Source of the DNA: Opitutales bacterium
GTDB lineage: Bacteria > Verrucomicrobiota > Verrucomicrobiia > Opitutales > UBA2987
NCBI GenBank assembly: GCA_021772515.1
Contig: JAJFLU010000003.1
Location: 1-64,000 of the forward strand
Reading direction: 5' to 3'
DNA: 64,000 nt
Part shown: piece after piece, positions 8,837 through 17,759 of the stretch
How positions within the stretch are numbered: the stretch's first letter is position 1
Layout of the letters: every line of letters begins with the position of its first letter
Translations under genes and position numbers: made by a program
The notes under the pieces: model-generated
What the model was told of the DNA's origin: nothing
What the model saw: only the letters and a program-made list of their open reading frames with translations
Database searches by the model: none

Positions 8837-9613
8837 TTACAAGTTCCCGCTGAATTGATTGTGATGGCTGGTTTCGTCCACTATTTTTCCATCAAACAAA
8901 TGCACCACCCGTCTCGCGTATTTGGCATAGCGTTCGTCGTGGGTTACCATGCAAATGGTGGCCCCGTCATCGTTGAGCTGCTTGAGCATTTCCATGACGA
9001 TCTTGCCGTTTTTGGAATCGAGGTTGCCGGTCGGCTCGTCGGCCAGAAGGATTTGGGGTTTACCGGCCAGAGCCCTTGCCACTGCAACCCTTTGCTGTTG
9101 TCCGCCCGAAAGCTGGTTCGGCAGGTGGCTTTTTCGGTGGATCATGTCAACCTTCTCCAGAGCCTGCAAAACCTTCGATTTGCGTTCGGAGGGCTTCAAA
9201 CCCCGATAGGCGAGCGGAAGTTCCACATTTTCATAGACGGACAAGTCGCCGATGAGGTTGAAACTCTGGAAAATGAATCCGATTTCTTGGTTGCGGATAT
9301 TGGCCCTGCGGTCGAGGGATAACTTCGATACCTCCATGTTCCCCAATCGGTAGCCGCCATCGGTTGGCCCATCGAGGAGACCGATAATCGATAGAAGCGT
9401 CGATTTACCGCAGCCCGACGGCCCCGATATAAGCACGAACTCGCCCGGCTCGATTTTCAGGTGAATTCCCGAGAGGGCGTGGGTTTCGATTTCCTCGGTT
9501 AAATAAATCTTCGTGATGCCGTCCAGGACGATCAGTTTTTGGTTTCCATTGTTCACTTTTGGTGGCGCCAGGGATTTGGAAATAGGAGGTGGTAGTGTCA
9601 GGGTATTCAACAC
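8837..9613 (-). CDS. ABC transporter ATP-binding protein (MacB/LolD type)
   Basis: A 258-residue ATPase that partners the FtsX-type permease encoded two bases downstream. Walker A GPSGCGKST (64-72), signature LSGGQQQ (168-174), Walker B ILLADEPTGNLD with the catalytic glutamate at 193, and the switch histidine at 225 (VTHD) are all in place. The TGNLDS sequence after Walker B is typical of MacB/LolD ATPases. Translation starts at GTG with a strong caaggagg sequence three to four bases upstream, a slightly short spacing. About 26 unconserved residues precede the ABC fold. Confidence 0.92.
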   Translation of the reverse strand: MLNTLTLPPPISKSLAPPKVNNGNQKLIVLDGITKIYLTEEIETHALSGIHLKIEPGEFVLISGPSGCGKSTLLSIIGLLDGPTDGGYRLGNMEVSKLSLDRRANIRNQEIGFIFQSFNLIGDLSVYENVELPLAYRGLKPSERKSKVLQALEKVDMIHRKSHLPNQLSGGQQQRVAVARALAGKPQILLADEPTGNLDSKNGKIVMEMLKQLNDDGATICMVTHDERYAKYARRVVHLFDGKIVDETSHHNQFSGNL

Positions 9614-9840
9614 GGCCCTCCTTGTTTTTTAGGGCATTTAAGATAAAACCCCGTTTTAGGAGGTTCTAAACTTCCCTTTTTATACTGGCATGGCAAGAAA
9701 TTCATTGGATTGGCAATTTTGATACTTCAAAAAAATGGCTCAGGCCCCGGGCCTGATATCTAACCTTGGTGAAAATTTTCCGGGACCTGAACCATTGTGT
9801 ATCCATAGCGCCTGTATGAAATTGATTTTTTACTTTACCT

Positions 9841-10140
9841 TTATGCGGCTCCCAGCAGCTCTTCGCGGCAAATGGGATGTTGATTTTCAGATACCCTCCG
9901 GGTTTCGCTCCTTTGGGTGTGGGAAAATTTTCGAGGTGAGGGCAAGGCAACCGCAGGGTCGATCGGGTAAACCCGATAATCCTGCACCGCTGTTTCAAGG
10001 TAACCCAAAGCGGCCAAAGCATAAAAAATATTCATCAAGTCTCCGTTCAACGGGCCGTGCCCTGCCAGACCCATGACGGCTCCGAACACAACCACCGCCA
10101 TTGAGGCCAAAGAGGTGAATTGACTGATTTTGGTATTCAT
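9841..10140 (-). CDS. Small hypothetical membrane protein
   Basis: A 99-residue protein. I chose the ATG at 10140 over the in-frame ATG at 10155 because the former has a gggag ribosome-binding site eight bases upstream. Residues 10-50 carry two hydrophobic segments (ASMAVVVFGAVMGLAG and IFYALAALGYLETA). The C-terminal 40 residues are polar and basic, without recognisable motif. No family recognised. It is divergent from the MocR-type regulator at 10525, sharing a 384-base region rich in inverted repeats, so it may be a target of that regulator. Nothing is seen in the 227 bases between this gene and the ABC ATPase gene. Confidence 0.5.
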   Translation of the reverse strand: MNTKISQFTSLASMAVVVFGAVMGLAGHGPLNGDLMNIFYALAALGYLETAVQDYRVYPIDPAVALPSPRKFSHTQRSETRRVSENQHPICREELLGAA

Positions 10141-10524
10141 TTTTGTTTCTCCCATTTTCTTGTTTTTTGTAAGACGCTATCTCTGTGCCAATCGGATTCA
10201 GTGGTTTTTTAACTTATTCGCTAACAATAGAATAAAAATTTTAATTAACTTATTTTTTGTTATCTCGCGGGGAAATGTTCCATATGCGGGACATCTCGCG
10301 TCCCAATTTTGGGACGACCCGAATTCGACCGTTGTAAGGCAAAGTGAAGCGTCTTTTCGCCGCTGTTTTCATTGAGGAAATAGAATAAACTATTTTTGAA
10401 AACCAAAACAGATACAAATAATTGAAATTGTAACCAGCACAGATTATTTTTTAGAAACTGTATTGCATTAAATCCTCCATCACTGTACCTATGGCGCCAT
10501 CGATATTTCATTTATATTAGAGCG
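10141..10524. promoter_or_regulatory. Divergent intergenic region with inverted repeats
   Basis: This AT-rich gap lies between the divergent small membrane gene and the MocR-type regulator. It holds a perfect inverted repeat gtcccaa-tt-ttgggac at 10300-10315. Just left are two copies of atctcgcg (10262-10269, 10293-10300) and a near-inverted pair atgttcc / gggacat around 10276-10294. MocR-family regulators commonly bind repeats in the divergent promoter of their own gene, so this cluster is a plausible operator. No gene was found within it. Confidence 0.5.
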
Positions 10525-12039
10525 ATGATAAAAATCCCGAATGAAGACGGTGACTTTCTCTACAAAAAAATCGCGGGTGAAATACGCGCCCTGATAGACG
10601 CCGGAACCCTCGCTCCGGGCGACAAACTGCCTTCCGTTCGCAAGCTCTCCATCCAAAAAAAGGTGAGCATCTCCACCGTCCTTCAGTCCTACATGACTCT
10701 GGAGAGCGAAAAACTGGTCGAGGCGCGACCACAGAGTGGCTATTATGTCGCCTCCGGCTCCCTCCTCCGATTTCCCGAACGGCTGGATTTCTGCCCCTCG
10801 GTTTCGCCTAAAACTGTCGCGGTTGCGGATTATGTGCTGGAGCTATTCAATGCGGGCCGGAGACCGGAAGTAGTGCCACTCGGGGTCAACTATTCAATGC
10901 CTGAACTGGTTTCCAATCAAAAACTGGCGAAAATTTTCAGCCGGGTCAGCCGGGATCATGCCGATTTTTTGAGTCGGTACAGTTTTCAGGGCGCCGATCC
11001 CGAGTTTGCCCGTCAAATCAGTCTTCGTTATTTCGATTATGGATGCAGCCTTCATCCCGATGAAATAATCGCCACCTGCGGATGCACCGAAGCCTTTAAC
11101 CTGAGCTTGAGGGCCGTCGCCGGCGCCGGGGACACCATCGCGGTGGAATCCCCGACCTACTACGGAATCCTTGAAATCATCGAAAGCTTGAACATGAAGG
11201 CGGTCGCCATCTGCACCGACCCGAAAAACGGCGTCTGCCTGCAAGCCCTCACCGATACCCTCGAAGAGCACGATGTAAAGGCCTGTGTCCTCATGCCCAA
11301 CTTTCAGAACCCCCTCGGATTTCGCATGAGCGCGGAGCGTAAGATCAAAGTGCTCGAAATCCTCGACGACTACGGGGTTCCCCTCATCGAAGACGATATC
11401 TATGGGGATTTGCAGTTCAGGGGCAGCCGTCCCCGCCCTTTCAAGGCCTTCGATCAAAATGATTCGGTAATTTTATGCAGCTCCTTTTCGAAGACATTAT
11501 CTCCCGGATTGCGACTCGGATGGGTGGCCGGGGGCAAATACAGTAAACGCATCCTGCGCCTCAAATACCTCAATACCATGGGCACTCCCGAGACTCCTCA
11601 GCGGGCTTTGGCCGAGTATCTCAAGAGTGGCGGGTATGACCGGCATCTGCGAAATCTTCGATGCACTTTTCAGCGACAGGTTTGCCAGATATCCCAAGCC
11701 GTTTATCAATACTTTCCCGAGGGATCTCTGGTCTCCCGGCCCGAGGGCGGAAACCTTTTATGGGTTCAGTTGCCGGAATCGATCGATTCGCTGGAACTCT
11801 ACCGGCGCGCATTGGAGCGCGATATCATGATCGCGCCGGGCACACTTTTTACGGCCTGCTGCACGAGCGTCTGCATTCCGCAAAATGATCCCTGCTTTTT
11901 TCGCAACAGCTTTCGTTTGGCCTGTGGTTCTGCTTTCAGTGACAAGGTGGACTCCGCCCTGAAAATTCTTGGTTCTCTGGCCAAAGACATCGCCCTGGGC
12001 TCGACGGGTGGCGGCGGCACGTCACAAAAAGCTATTTGA
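10525..12039 (+). CDS. MocR-type transcriptional regulator (GntR winged helix fused to aminotransferase fold)
   Basis: A 504-residue protein with a GntR-type winged helix (about 10-78, with the ALIDAGTLAPGDKLPSVRKLS motif) joined to a class-I aminotransferase fold (about 110-490). The PLP-site features are kept: N262 in QNPLG, D290-D291 and Y293 in EDDIYGD, and the Schiff-base lysine K323 in SFSKTLSPGLRLGW. It should therefore bind PLP and respond to an amine or amino acid, like PdxR, GabR and related regulators. The effector is unknown. It faces away from the small membrane gene at 9841 and meets the next gene tail to tail ten bases after its stop. The ribosome-binding site is weak. Confidence 0.88.
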   Translation: MIKIPNEDGDFLYKKIAGEIRALIDAGTLAPGDKLPSVRKLSIQKKVSISTVLQSYMTLESEKLVEARPQSGYYVASGSLLRFPERLDFCPSVSPKTVAVADYVLELFNAGRRPEVVPLGVNYSMPELVSNQKLAKIFSRVSRDHADFLSRYSFQGADPEFARQISLRYFDYGCSLHPDEIIATCGCTEAFNLSLRAVAGAGDTIAVESPTYYGILEIIESLNMKAVAICTDPKNGVCLQALTDTLEEHDVKACVLMPNFQNPLGFRMSAERKIKVLEILDDYGVPLIEDDIYGDLQFRGSRPRPFKAFDQNDSVILCSSFSKTLSPGLRLGWVAGGKYSKRILRLKYLNTMGTPETPQRALAEYLKSGGYDRHLRNLRCTFQRQVCQISQAVYQYFPEGSLVSRPEGGNLLWVQLPESIDSLELYRRALERDIMIAPGTLFTACCTSVCIPQNDPCFFRNSFRLACGSAFSDKVDSALKILGSLAKDIALGSTGGGGTSQKAI

Positions 12040-12049
12040 TATTTACCCC

Positions 12050-13948
12050 TCAGCAGGCGTCGACAGTTTCAAATGAGCGGCCCTGGAGGGGAAAAATGGG
12101 CCGTTGGAGACGCTTTGAGCTGATTTTCTCGAATTGCAGGCCGATGAAAAAATCCTTTCCGATAAACCGAAGAAACTCCCTTTTGTGAACGCTCAGGGAT
12201 TTACATTCATTCAGGGCAACCACATTGGCGGTGGAAGCGCTGTTTTGCAAAAGACTGATCTCACCGAAAAAGTCACCCGTCTTCAATTTGGCCAAGGTAG
12301 CCTTTTTCTTGGTAACTTTGAATGCGCCCTCGCAGACGATGTGGAAGAATTGATTGCTCTGCCCAGCGTGGACGACGACTTCGTCCGAGGAATAATTGTT
12401 CATCAGCGAAAGGGAGGCAAATCGCTGGAGCGCCTGCGGATGCCAGTTTCGGCAAAGGGGTATGCGGGAGAGAAAGGCTCTTTTTTGGAGAATTTCCTGA
12501 ATTTTCTCGGCCCCGAGTGAACGGAGGAGAATCCGCTCGAAGTCTTTGCGCGAGAGCGAAAGAAGGATAGATTTACCCAAGGCGCGAACCGAACGCGTGC
12601 GCGGGATATTCTGGAGAAGCGCTATTTCTCCAAAGGAGTCACCATTTTCCAAAACGGCGATTCTGTCGAAACGGCCCGAAGGAAGCTCTTTGATCACCTC
12701 GACTTTACCCGACAGGAGATGATAAAAAGTGTCGTCGGTAGCACCTTCCTCAATGATGAATGTTTTCCGCTCGACCTCTTTTACCTTCACGGCATCGGCG
12801 ATTTTGACCAAGGTTTCCGGTCCGCAATTTTCAAAAAGGCTCGATTTGGAAAGTTCGTCGATAATTAACTGGCGGGAAAAATTCTGCACATCGATGCCCT
12901 GAAAAGGCTGTTTCCTTTTTACCCGTACGCTTTGAATGAATCGGTAAATATTTTTGAGAACGATCCAGAGCCCCAAAAATGCAGAGGCCAGTACCAGCCC
13001 GCCCACGATCCCCAAAAGGCTCAGGCTGAGAATTTTTAATTTCCCCGAATGGTAAAATTCGGCCAGGAGGGCGGCTCCGTTGATGTTGAAAATATGGAGA
13101 TTACAGGCGAAAATAATTGCCAGCCAAAGGATGGTGAAAATTGCATAGAGGAATAGATATTTTTTCTCAACAAATTTAACCTTGGCGTTGATGACCGCCC
13201 ATAAGAGACGGTTTTGCACAAAGAGAAAGTCATGTGTGGTGGAAAGGCGCACCTCGCGAAAAAGGGCCGAACAAAGCCCGAGGGCAGGGCTGTCGAAAAA
13301 GGGCTGGGTGACATAAAACAAGCCCAACAGCATTGCATAATCAAGCGCCGGATAGTAGATATTGCAGAGGCCGGACAGTAGAAACAGGGGGGCCATTCGT
13401 GACAGGGCGACCACAAACTCGCATTCCTTTCCCCCCATGTGGGAATCCTCGATATCGACCCGAAAATGTGGAATTAGAGTTTTCCAGTGTATCTGGGGGC
13501 GATATACCTCGCAACCCATGCCGCGCATAACACTTGCGGCCAGCACATAGCCAATGCTCAGGCCAGCGCTGATGAGCCCGATGCCGATCAAGACTTCCCA
13601 GGGATAACCGGGCAGCTCTATGGCCGCAGGCGTCAGCCAGGGAGTGGCGATACCAAAAAGAATGAACCCAATCCCGAGTATTCGTGAAAATTTGCCGCTA
13701 ATTTTCCAGCTCCAGTTGACCGCTTTTACATGCCCTTCCGGTTCTTCACCATCAACCAGTATGCGTGCCTTCAACGCCTTCAATATCAATTCATATAAGC
13801 TCCGTAAGGGAGGGCAGTTTCTGTTCAAAATGAGACCCGGCACAATCTCCGCCACGGTGGTTGGTTTCTTGAAATGCTGGAGAATTCGCCACTGATTTTT
13901 ATCGATGGTCAGGTAGGTTTGATTCGGGATATTTTTGAGAATCAACAT
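12050..13948 (-). CDS. Polytopic membrane protein: PqqD-like N-terminus, degenerate M50-like core, two cNMP-binding-like domains
   Basis: A 632-residue protein from the ATG at 13948, which has an agagagg ribosome-binding site; 28 further upstream codons are not needed. Residues 1-70 look PqqD-like. Residues 90-342 form about six membrane segments resembling membrane peptidases of the YydH/M50 kind, but where HExxH would be expected the sequence reads GYVLA (about 132-136). The later DG motif reads PFFDSPALG. The C-terminus holds two cyclic-nucleotide-binding folds. The first (about 369-472) keeps FGEIALL followed by PRTR (449-452), a nearly intact phosphate-binding cassette. The second (about 490-597) has FGEISLL followed by SASTAN and lacks the phosphate-contacting arginine. 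A nucleotide-sensing membrane protein is inferred; enzymatic activity is doubtful. Confidence 0.7.
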   Translation of the reverse strand: MLILKNIPNQTYLTIDKNQWRILQHFKKPTTVAEIVPGLILNRNCPPLRSLYELILKALKARILVDGEEPEGHVKAVNWSWKISGKFSRILGIGFILFGIATPWLTPAAIELPGYPWEVLIGIGLISAGLSIGYVLAASVMRGMGCEVYRPQIHWKTLIPHFRVDIEDSHMGGKECEFVVALSRMAPLFLLSGLCNIYYPALDYAMLLGLFYVTQPFFDSPALGLCSALFREVRLSTTHDFLFVQNRLLWAVINAKVKFVEKKYLFLYAIFTILWLAIIFACNLHIFNINGAALLAEFYHSGKLKILSLSLLGIVGGLVLASAFLGLWIVLKNIYRFIQSVRVKRKQPFQGIDVQNFSRQLIIDELSKSSLFENCGPETLVKIADAVKVKEVERKTFIIEEGATDDTFYHLLSGKVEVIKELPSGRFDRIAVLENGDSFGEIALLQNIPRTRSVRALGKSILLSLSRKDFERILLRSLGAEKIQEILQKRAFLSRIPLCRNWHPQALQRFASLSLMNNYSSDEVVVHAGQSNQFFHIVCEGAFKVTKKKATLAKLKTGDFFGEISLLQNSASTANVVALNECKSLSVHKREFLRFIGKDFFIGLQFEKISSKRLQRPIFPLQGRSFETVDAC

Positions 13949-14167
13949 GGAACCTCTCTTTTGTCCCTGCTTAATGTCTGGTGACAGGGAAAGAGAAGCT
14001 GTCGTTAGAATCCGTTTCTGGTCGAATCTCATGAAATTGGTTCAGGCTGGTAGTGCATTTTGGTCGCAATTCCCCCAAACATCTTTCGGGGGTACATTAA
14101 ATTCGACCGATCGAACCCCCTCTTTAACCTCAATCGCGGATTTTCGGAACTTGCCCTGAAACCTGTT

Positions 14168-14836
14168 TCAATCGTTGGGCGCTTCTTCGATTTTCGCCGC
14201 GAACTTCAACCGGTCCTCGGCTTTGAAAAATGCCGTCCCCGCAACCAGAGTATCACAGCCCTTTTCCTTGCACAACGGAGCGGTTTGGGCATCGACACCC
14301 CCGTCTGCTTCGAGCCGGAATTTCAGGGAGCGCTCCCTCCGCCAGCGGTCGATTTGGCCGATTTTATCGAGGGCATCATGGCGAAAACTCTGCCCGCCAA
14401 ATCCCGGCTGCACCGTCATCACCAAAACCAGGTCCACCTCTGCCAGGTGGGGCAGAATCGTATCTGCCGGGGTGCCGGGGTTGAGAACAATTCCGTTTTG
14501 GCATCCAAGCGCGCGAATTTTTTCGAGGGTTTCGGCAATCGGGTAGTGTGGCTCGATGTGGATGCTGATGAGGTTTGCCCCGGCTCTGGCAAAATCATCC
14601 ACATAGCGGTGAGGTTCATCCAGCATCAGATGCACATCGAAAAAGAGATCACTCACTTCACGGAGCGCCGCCACCATTTGCGGGCCGAAGGAGAGATTGG
14701 GGACAAAATGTCCGTCCATAATATCCAGATGCACCCAGCGGAGTCCGGCATCGGCCACAATTTCAATGCTTTCGGCAAGGTTGGAATGATTGCCGGCCAG
14801 AATGGATGGCGCTAATATTGGCGGGTGGAGACTCAT
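14168..14836 (-). CDS. rpe: Ribulose-phosphate 3-epimerase
   Basis: A 222-residue TIM-barrel enzyme that interconverts ribulose 5-phosphate and xylulose 5-phosphate in the pentose phosphate pathway. S11 in APSIL, the metal ligands H36 and D38 in HLDIMDGHFVPN, H69 in FDVHLM, and the later VQPGFGGQ and EADGG motifs are all present. The start is the ATG at 14836 (MSLHPPILAPS); the frame continues upstream into the lptE gene, but those residues are not rpe-like. It begins 31 bases after the lptE stop and closes a minus-strand run of envelope genes. Length is typical. Confidence 0.95.
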   Translation of the reverse strand: MSLHPPILAPSILAGNHSNLAESIEIVADAGLRWVHLDIMDGHFVPNLSFGPQMVAALREVSDLFFDVHLMLDEPHRYVDDFARAGANLISIHIEPHYPIAETLEKIRALGCQNGIVLNPGTPADTILPHLAEVDLVLVMTVQPGFGGQSFRHDALDKIGQIDRWRRERSLKFRLEADGGVDAQTAPLCKEKGCDTLVAGTAFFKAEDRLKFAAKIEEAPND

Positions 14837-14867
14837 CCTGATAACCAATTCAATCGGGGTTTCACCG

Positions 14868-15422
14868 TTACCATGTATTGAGAACGCTATCCTTGATTTT
14901 CGCGGCAAGATTGCGCGCGAGCAGCGGCATGGCCTGGAATTCCGCCTGATTGAGACCACTGTCGGAATAGGCGATTTCGTCGGCGGATATCAATCGGTCC
15001 CTGAAATAGAAATCTCCACTGCCGCTGTTCAGTAAAGTGGCAGTGGCGACCAGAGTCAGCCCGAATGACCTGCCCAATACGGTATCTTCCTCCTGCGTCG
15101 CGGCCTGTCGGAGGCCATAACTGGAAATTATTACCTTTAATTCCGCTTCGGCCCTGTCGCTGTTAACAATCGCCACCGTGCCGTCTCGGAGGAAGGCTTC
15201 AATCAGGTTTTTGGTCAATAAAGCCTGTGCCTGTGGCGCCATCGCCTCATTGCCGACCATCTCCACATGGAGCGTGCGGAAGGGAAGGCCTTGGGGCGGA
15301 CCCAACTGGTAACTGGCGCAACCGTAAAAAAGCGAAATCGCCAGAAAAATTACTCCGACAGACGGGAGAAGGCCCCCCTTGGGTTTTCTGTGGGCGGCTG
15401 GCTTTTGGAGGATGTCGTTCAA
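14868..15422 (-). CDS. lptE: LptE-like outer-membrane LPS-assembly lipoprotein
   Basis: A 184-residue lipoprotein. The N-terminus has a basic region and a hydrophobic stretch ending LFYGC, with C35 as the likely lipidated residue; the aromatic residues before GC make an imperfect lipobox. The next part, YQLGPPQGLPFRTLHVEMVGNE, matches the start of LptE family proteins, which plug the LptD pore during lipopolysaccharide insertion. Translation starts at TTG directly after the bamD-like stop, with aagga overlapping the end of that gene, so the two are coupled. Identification is from fold-like pattern and context next to a BamD homologue, hence not certain. Confidence 0.75.
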   Translation of the reverse strand: MNDILQKPAAHRKPKGGLLPSVGVIFLAISLFYGCASYQLGPPQGLPFRTLHVEMVGNEAMAPQAQALLTKNLIEAFLRDGTVAIVNSDRAEAELKVIISSYGLRQAATQEEDTVLGRSFGLTLVATATLLNSGSGDFYFRDRLISADEIAYSDSGLNQAEFQAMPLLARNLAAKIKDSVLNTW

Positions 15423-16691
15423 TTATTCCTTGGAAACGGGGGATTCCTTTTTACGATCTTTTTTCCAAAAAGTGATTCGGTTGACGATGCCTCGGCCACC
15501 GCTCTCCTCTTCTTCCTCTGCATCGATATCATCTGGATCACCTTCCGGGGCAGGATCTACTGCGGCCACCTCGATAGTTTCAGAAGTCTCCTCGGGTTCT
15601 TCGGAGGCAGGATCCGCGCTGGATTGATTTTTCCTCCAGAACTGCATTCGGCGAATCAACCCTATTTTTTCAGTCTCATTGTTCCCGGCCTGGGCAACAA
15701 CGGTTTTCTGTCCATCTTCCGGCAATGGCTCCGGCTCCGGCATTGCGGCCAGATAATCACGGGCTTTTCCCGCGCTTACCGAATTGGGCGCGACCGTGAT
15801 GGATTCATTGAAAAAGACCCGCGCGGCGAGGTAATTTTTTCGCTTTTTGTAATAAAATTCACCCATTTCCAGTTTGCTTCGGGCGTAGATGTCTTCCATT
15901 TCCTGGAGACCAGCTTCCGCCTTTTCCACCTGAATATCATCGGGAAAAAGTACCAGGACATCTTCGTAATTGCTGATGGCCAGGCGGGTCGCTCCCTGGT
16001 CGTACTTGGGCCCATCGACGAGTCCGGTAAAGGTTTCCGCCAATTCCCGGTAGGCATCCGGCGCCAGCATACTGGTGGGGTAGTTGTTGACCAACCGGTC
16101 AAATGCATCGATGGCCTGTATCTCGAACCCCCGTTTTTTATGTATCAGGCCAACTTGAAAAAGAGACAGGGGGGCATAGTCGCTGTAGGGGGCATTGGCC
16201 ACCAGAACCTCGAAGTATTTTATTGCCGAATCGTAGTTGTAAAACGGTATTATCCCCAGGAAACGCGTGGTTTTCTTGGTCGCCAGGGTGGTGGCGATAT
16301 CGAATTGCTCCTGCAGGATGTCATTGAATTTTTCGTATTTCGGATAATATACGACAATCGTGTTGAAAGTCTCGTAAGCCTTTTTCCACTTTTTTTGTTC
16401 GGTCCGGATTTTGGCAGTCCGGTAAAGCGCCTCCGGCGAGAAATAGGAATTCGCGTATTTTTTGAATAAAGTCTGGTAAGTTTTCAGGGCCAGCTTGTAT
16501 TTGCCGGCCTCCTCCGCGGCCTTGCCTTTTTCGAGGAATTCCAGAGCCAGCGCGTCCTGCTGAATAATATCGAGGTGCTCTTTCTTCTTTTTACGCAAAA
16601 AAGCGCCTTCCGAAATCGAGGCGGAAGCGAACAGGATTAAAATAAGCCCTAATGTGGTGCGATGTATCAGTCCATGCATTTTCAATGCCAT
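15423..16691 (-). CDS. bamD: BamD-like TPR protein of outer-membrane assembly, with charged C-terminal tail
   Basis: A 422-residue periplasmic protein with a signal peptide (about 1-28) and BamD-type tetratricopeptide repeats over about 45-320, including AIKYFEVLVANAPYSDYAPLSLFQVG, split here as two helices of one repeat. BamD is the essential lipoprotein of the beta-barrel assembly machine, but no lipobox cysteine is seen here, so this version may be soluble or otherwise anchored. Residues 320-422 form an acidic disordered tail with two similar basic-aromatic modules, GLIRRMQFWRKN and GIVNRITFWKKD. The ATG at 16691 overlaps the fabH end by ten bases; an alternative ATG at 16679 avoids overlap. 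Confidence 0.8.
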   Translation of the reverse strand: MALKMHGLIHRTTLGLILILFASASISEGAFLRKKKKEHLDIIQQDALALEFLEKGKAAEEAGKYKLALKTYQTLFKKYANSYFSPEALYRTAKIRTEQKKWKKAYETFNTIVVYYPKYEKFNDILQEQFDIATTLATKKTTRFLGIIPFYNYDSAIKYFEVLVANAPYSDYAPLSLFQVGLIHKKRGFEIQAIDAFDRLVNNYPTSMLAPDAYRELAETFTGLVDGPKYDQGATRLAISNYEDVLVLFPDDIQVEKAEAGLQEMEDIYARSKLEMGEFYYKKRKNYLAARVFFNESITVAPNSVSAGKARDYLAAMPEPEPLPEDGQKTVVAQAGNNETEKIGLIRRMQFWRKNQSSADPASEEPEETSETIEVAAVDPAPEGDPDDIDAEEEEESGGRGIVNRITFWKKDRKKESPVSKE

Positions 16692-17683
16692 TTGATTAGA
16701 GTGGAACCCCAGGTAAGGCCAGCGCCAAAAGCGATCAAGAGCACATAATTTCCACTCTTGATTCTCCCTTCTCGGTAAGCTTCGTCAAGGGCCAATGGTA
16801 TCGATGCCGCTGAGGTGTTGCCATAGCGATCCAGATTTATCGGAAATTTGTCCATGGGCAAACCCATTCTTGTAGAAATTAGCTCAATGATACGAATATT
16901 TGCCTGGTGGGATATGACACAATCGACATCTTCTGGCTTTACATTGTGAGTGGCAAGAACTTCAAGTGCGCTTTGCTCCATTACTCTCACTGCGACTTTG
17001 AAAACTTCCTTCCCCATCATTTTCAGGTAATGCCTGCGATCCAAAACAGTTTCGGTTGTGGCGGGTTCATTGCTGCCTCCGCCGGGCATGTTGAGTATTT
17101 TGCCGTCGGCTCCATTGGCCGCTATGCAGGTGCCGAGAATTCCAAGGCCAGCGGTTTCATTTTTGGTCAAAATAATGGCCCCTGCGCCGTCTCCGAACAA
17201 AACACAGGTAGTGCGGTCTTGCCAGTCCATGATGCTGGATAATTTTTCACAGCCGATGACGAGGGCATTTCGGTAGTTGCCCGACTTCAACATCTGACAA
17301 CCTACATCCAGTATGTAAATAAAACCGGCACAGGCCGCCACAATATCGAAACAGGGGATATTTCGCAGACCGAGTTTTGTCTGGATGATACAGGCGGTCG
17401 AGGGGAAGGGCATGTCGGGAGTCATCGTAGCGACAATCAAAAGGTCGATGTCCTCCGGGTCAATTTTGGCATGAGCCATGGCTGCCCGAGCTGCCTTGGC
17501 TCCTAAATCGGAGCAATTTTCCCCATTATTGGCGATGCGGCGCTCCCTGATACCGGTTCGCGCACGAATCCATTCGTCCGAGGTATCGACAATTTTTGCC
17601 AGCGCCTGATTGCTCACTATTTGTGGTGGAGCGTAGGAACCGATTCCCCCCATGATTATTGATGAATCTTTTCCGTTAATCAT
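16682..17683 (-). CDS. fabH: 3-oxoacyl-ACP synthase III
   Basis: A 333-residue thiolase-fold enzyme that condenses acetyl-CoA with malonyl-ACP to start fatty-acid synthesis. The catalytic triad is visible: C118 in VAACAGF, H259 in ISHQAN and N289 in RYGNTSAAS. The DEWIRARTGIRERR segment near residue 40 is diagnostic. The start at 17683 is supported by alignment to the usual N-terminus (an IIGxGSYxP-like stretch begins near residue 10), although no good ribosome-binding site is seen. It follows plsX by 76 bases, the classic plsX-fabH order. Confidence 0.96.
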   Translation of the reverse strand: MINGKDSSIIMGGIGSYAPPQIVSNQALAKIVDTSDEWIRARTGIRERRIANNGENCSDLGAKAARAAMAHAKIDPEDIDLLIVATMTPDMPFPSTACIIQTKLGLRNIPCFDIVAACAGFIYILDVGCQMLKSGNYRNALVIGCEKLSSIMDWQDRTTCVLFGDGAGAIILTKNETAGLGILGTCIAANGADGKILNMPGGGSNEPATTETVLDRRHYLKMMGKEVFKVAVRVMEQSALEVLATHNVKPEDVDCVISHQANIRIIELISTRMGLPMDKFPINLDRYGNTSAASIPLALDEAYREGRIKSGNYVLLIAFGAGLTWGSTLIKWH

Positions 17684-17759
17684 TATTTACTGACGCCAGT
17701 TTCGCGGGCGGAAACAAAAACGCATACATTCCGACAGGGTGTCAAGGCGCTTTGATCCA

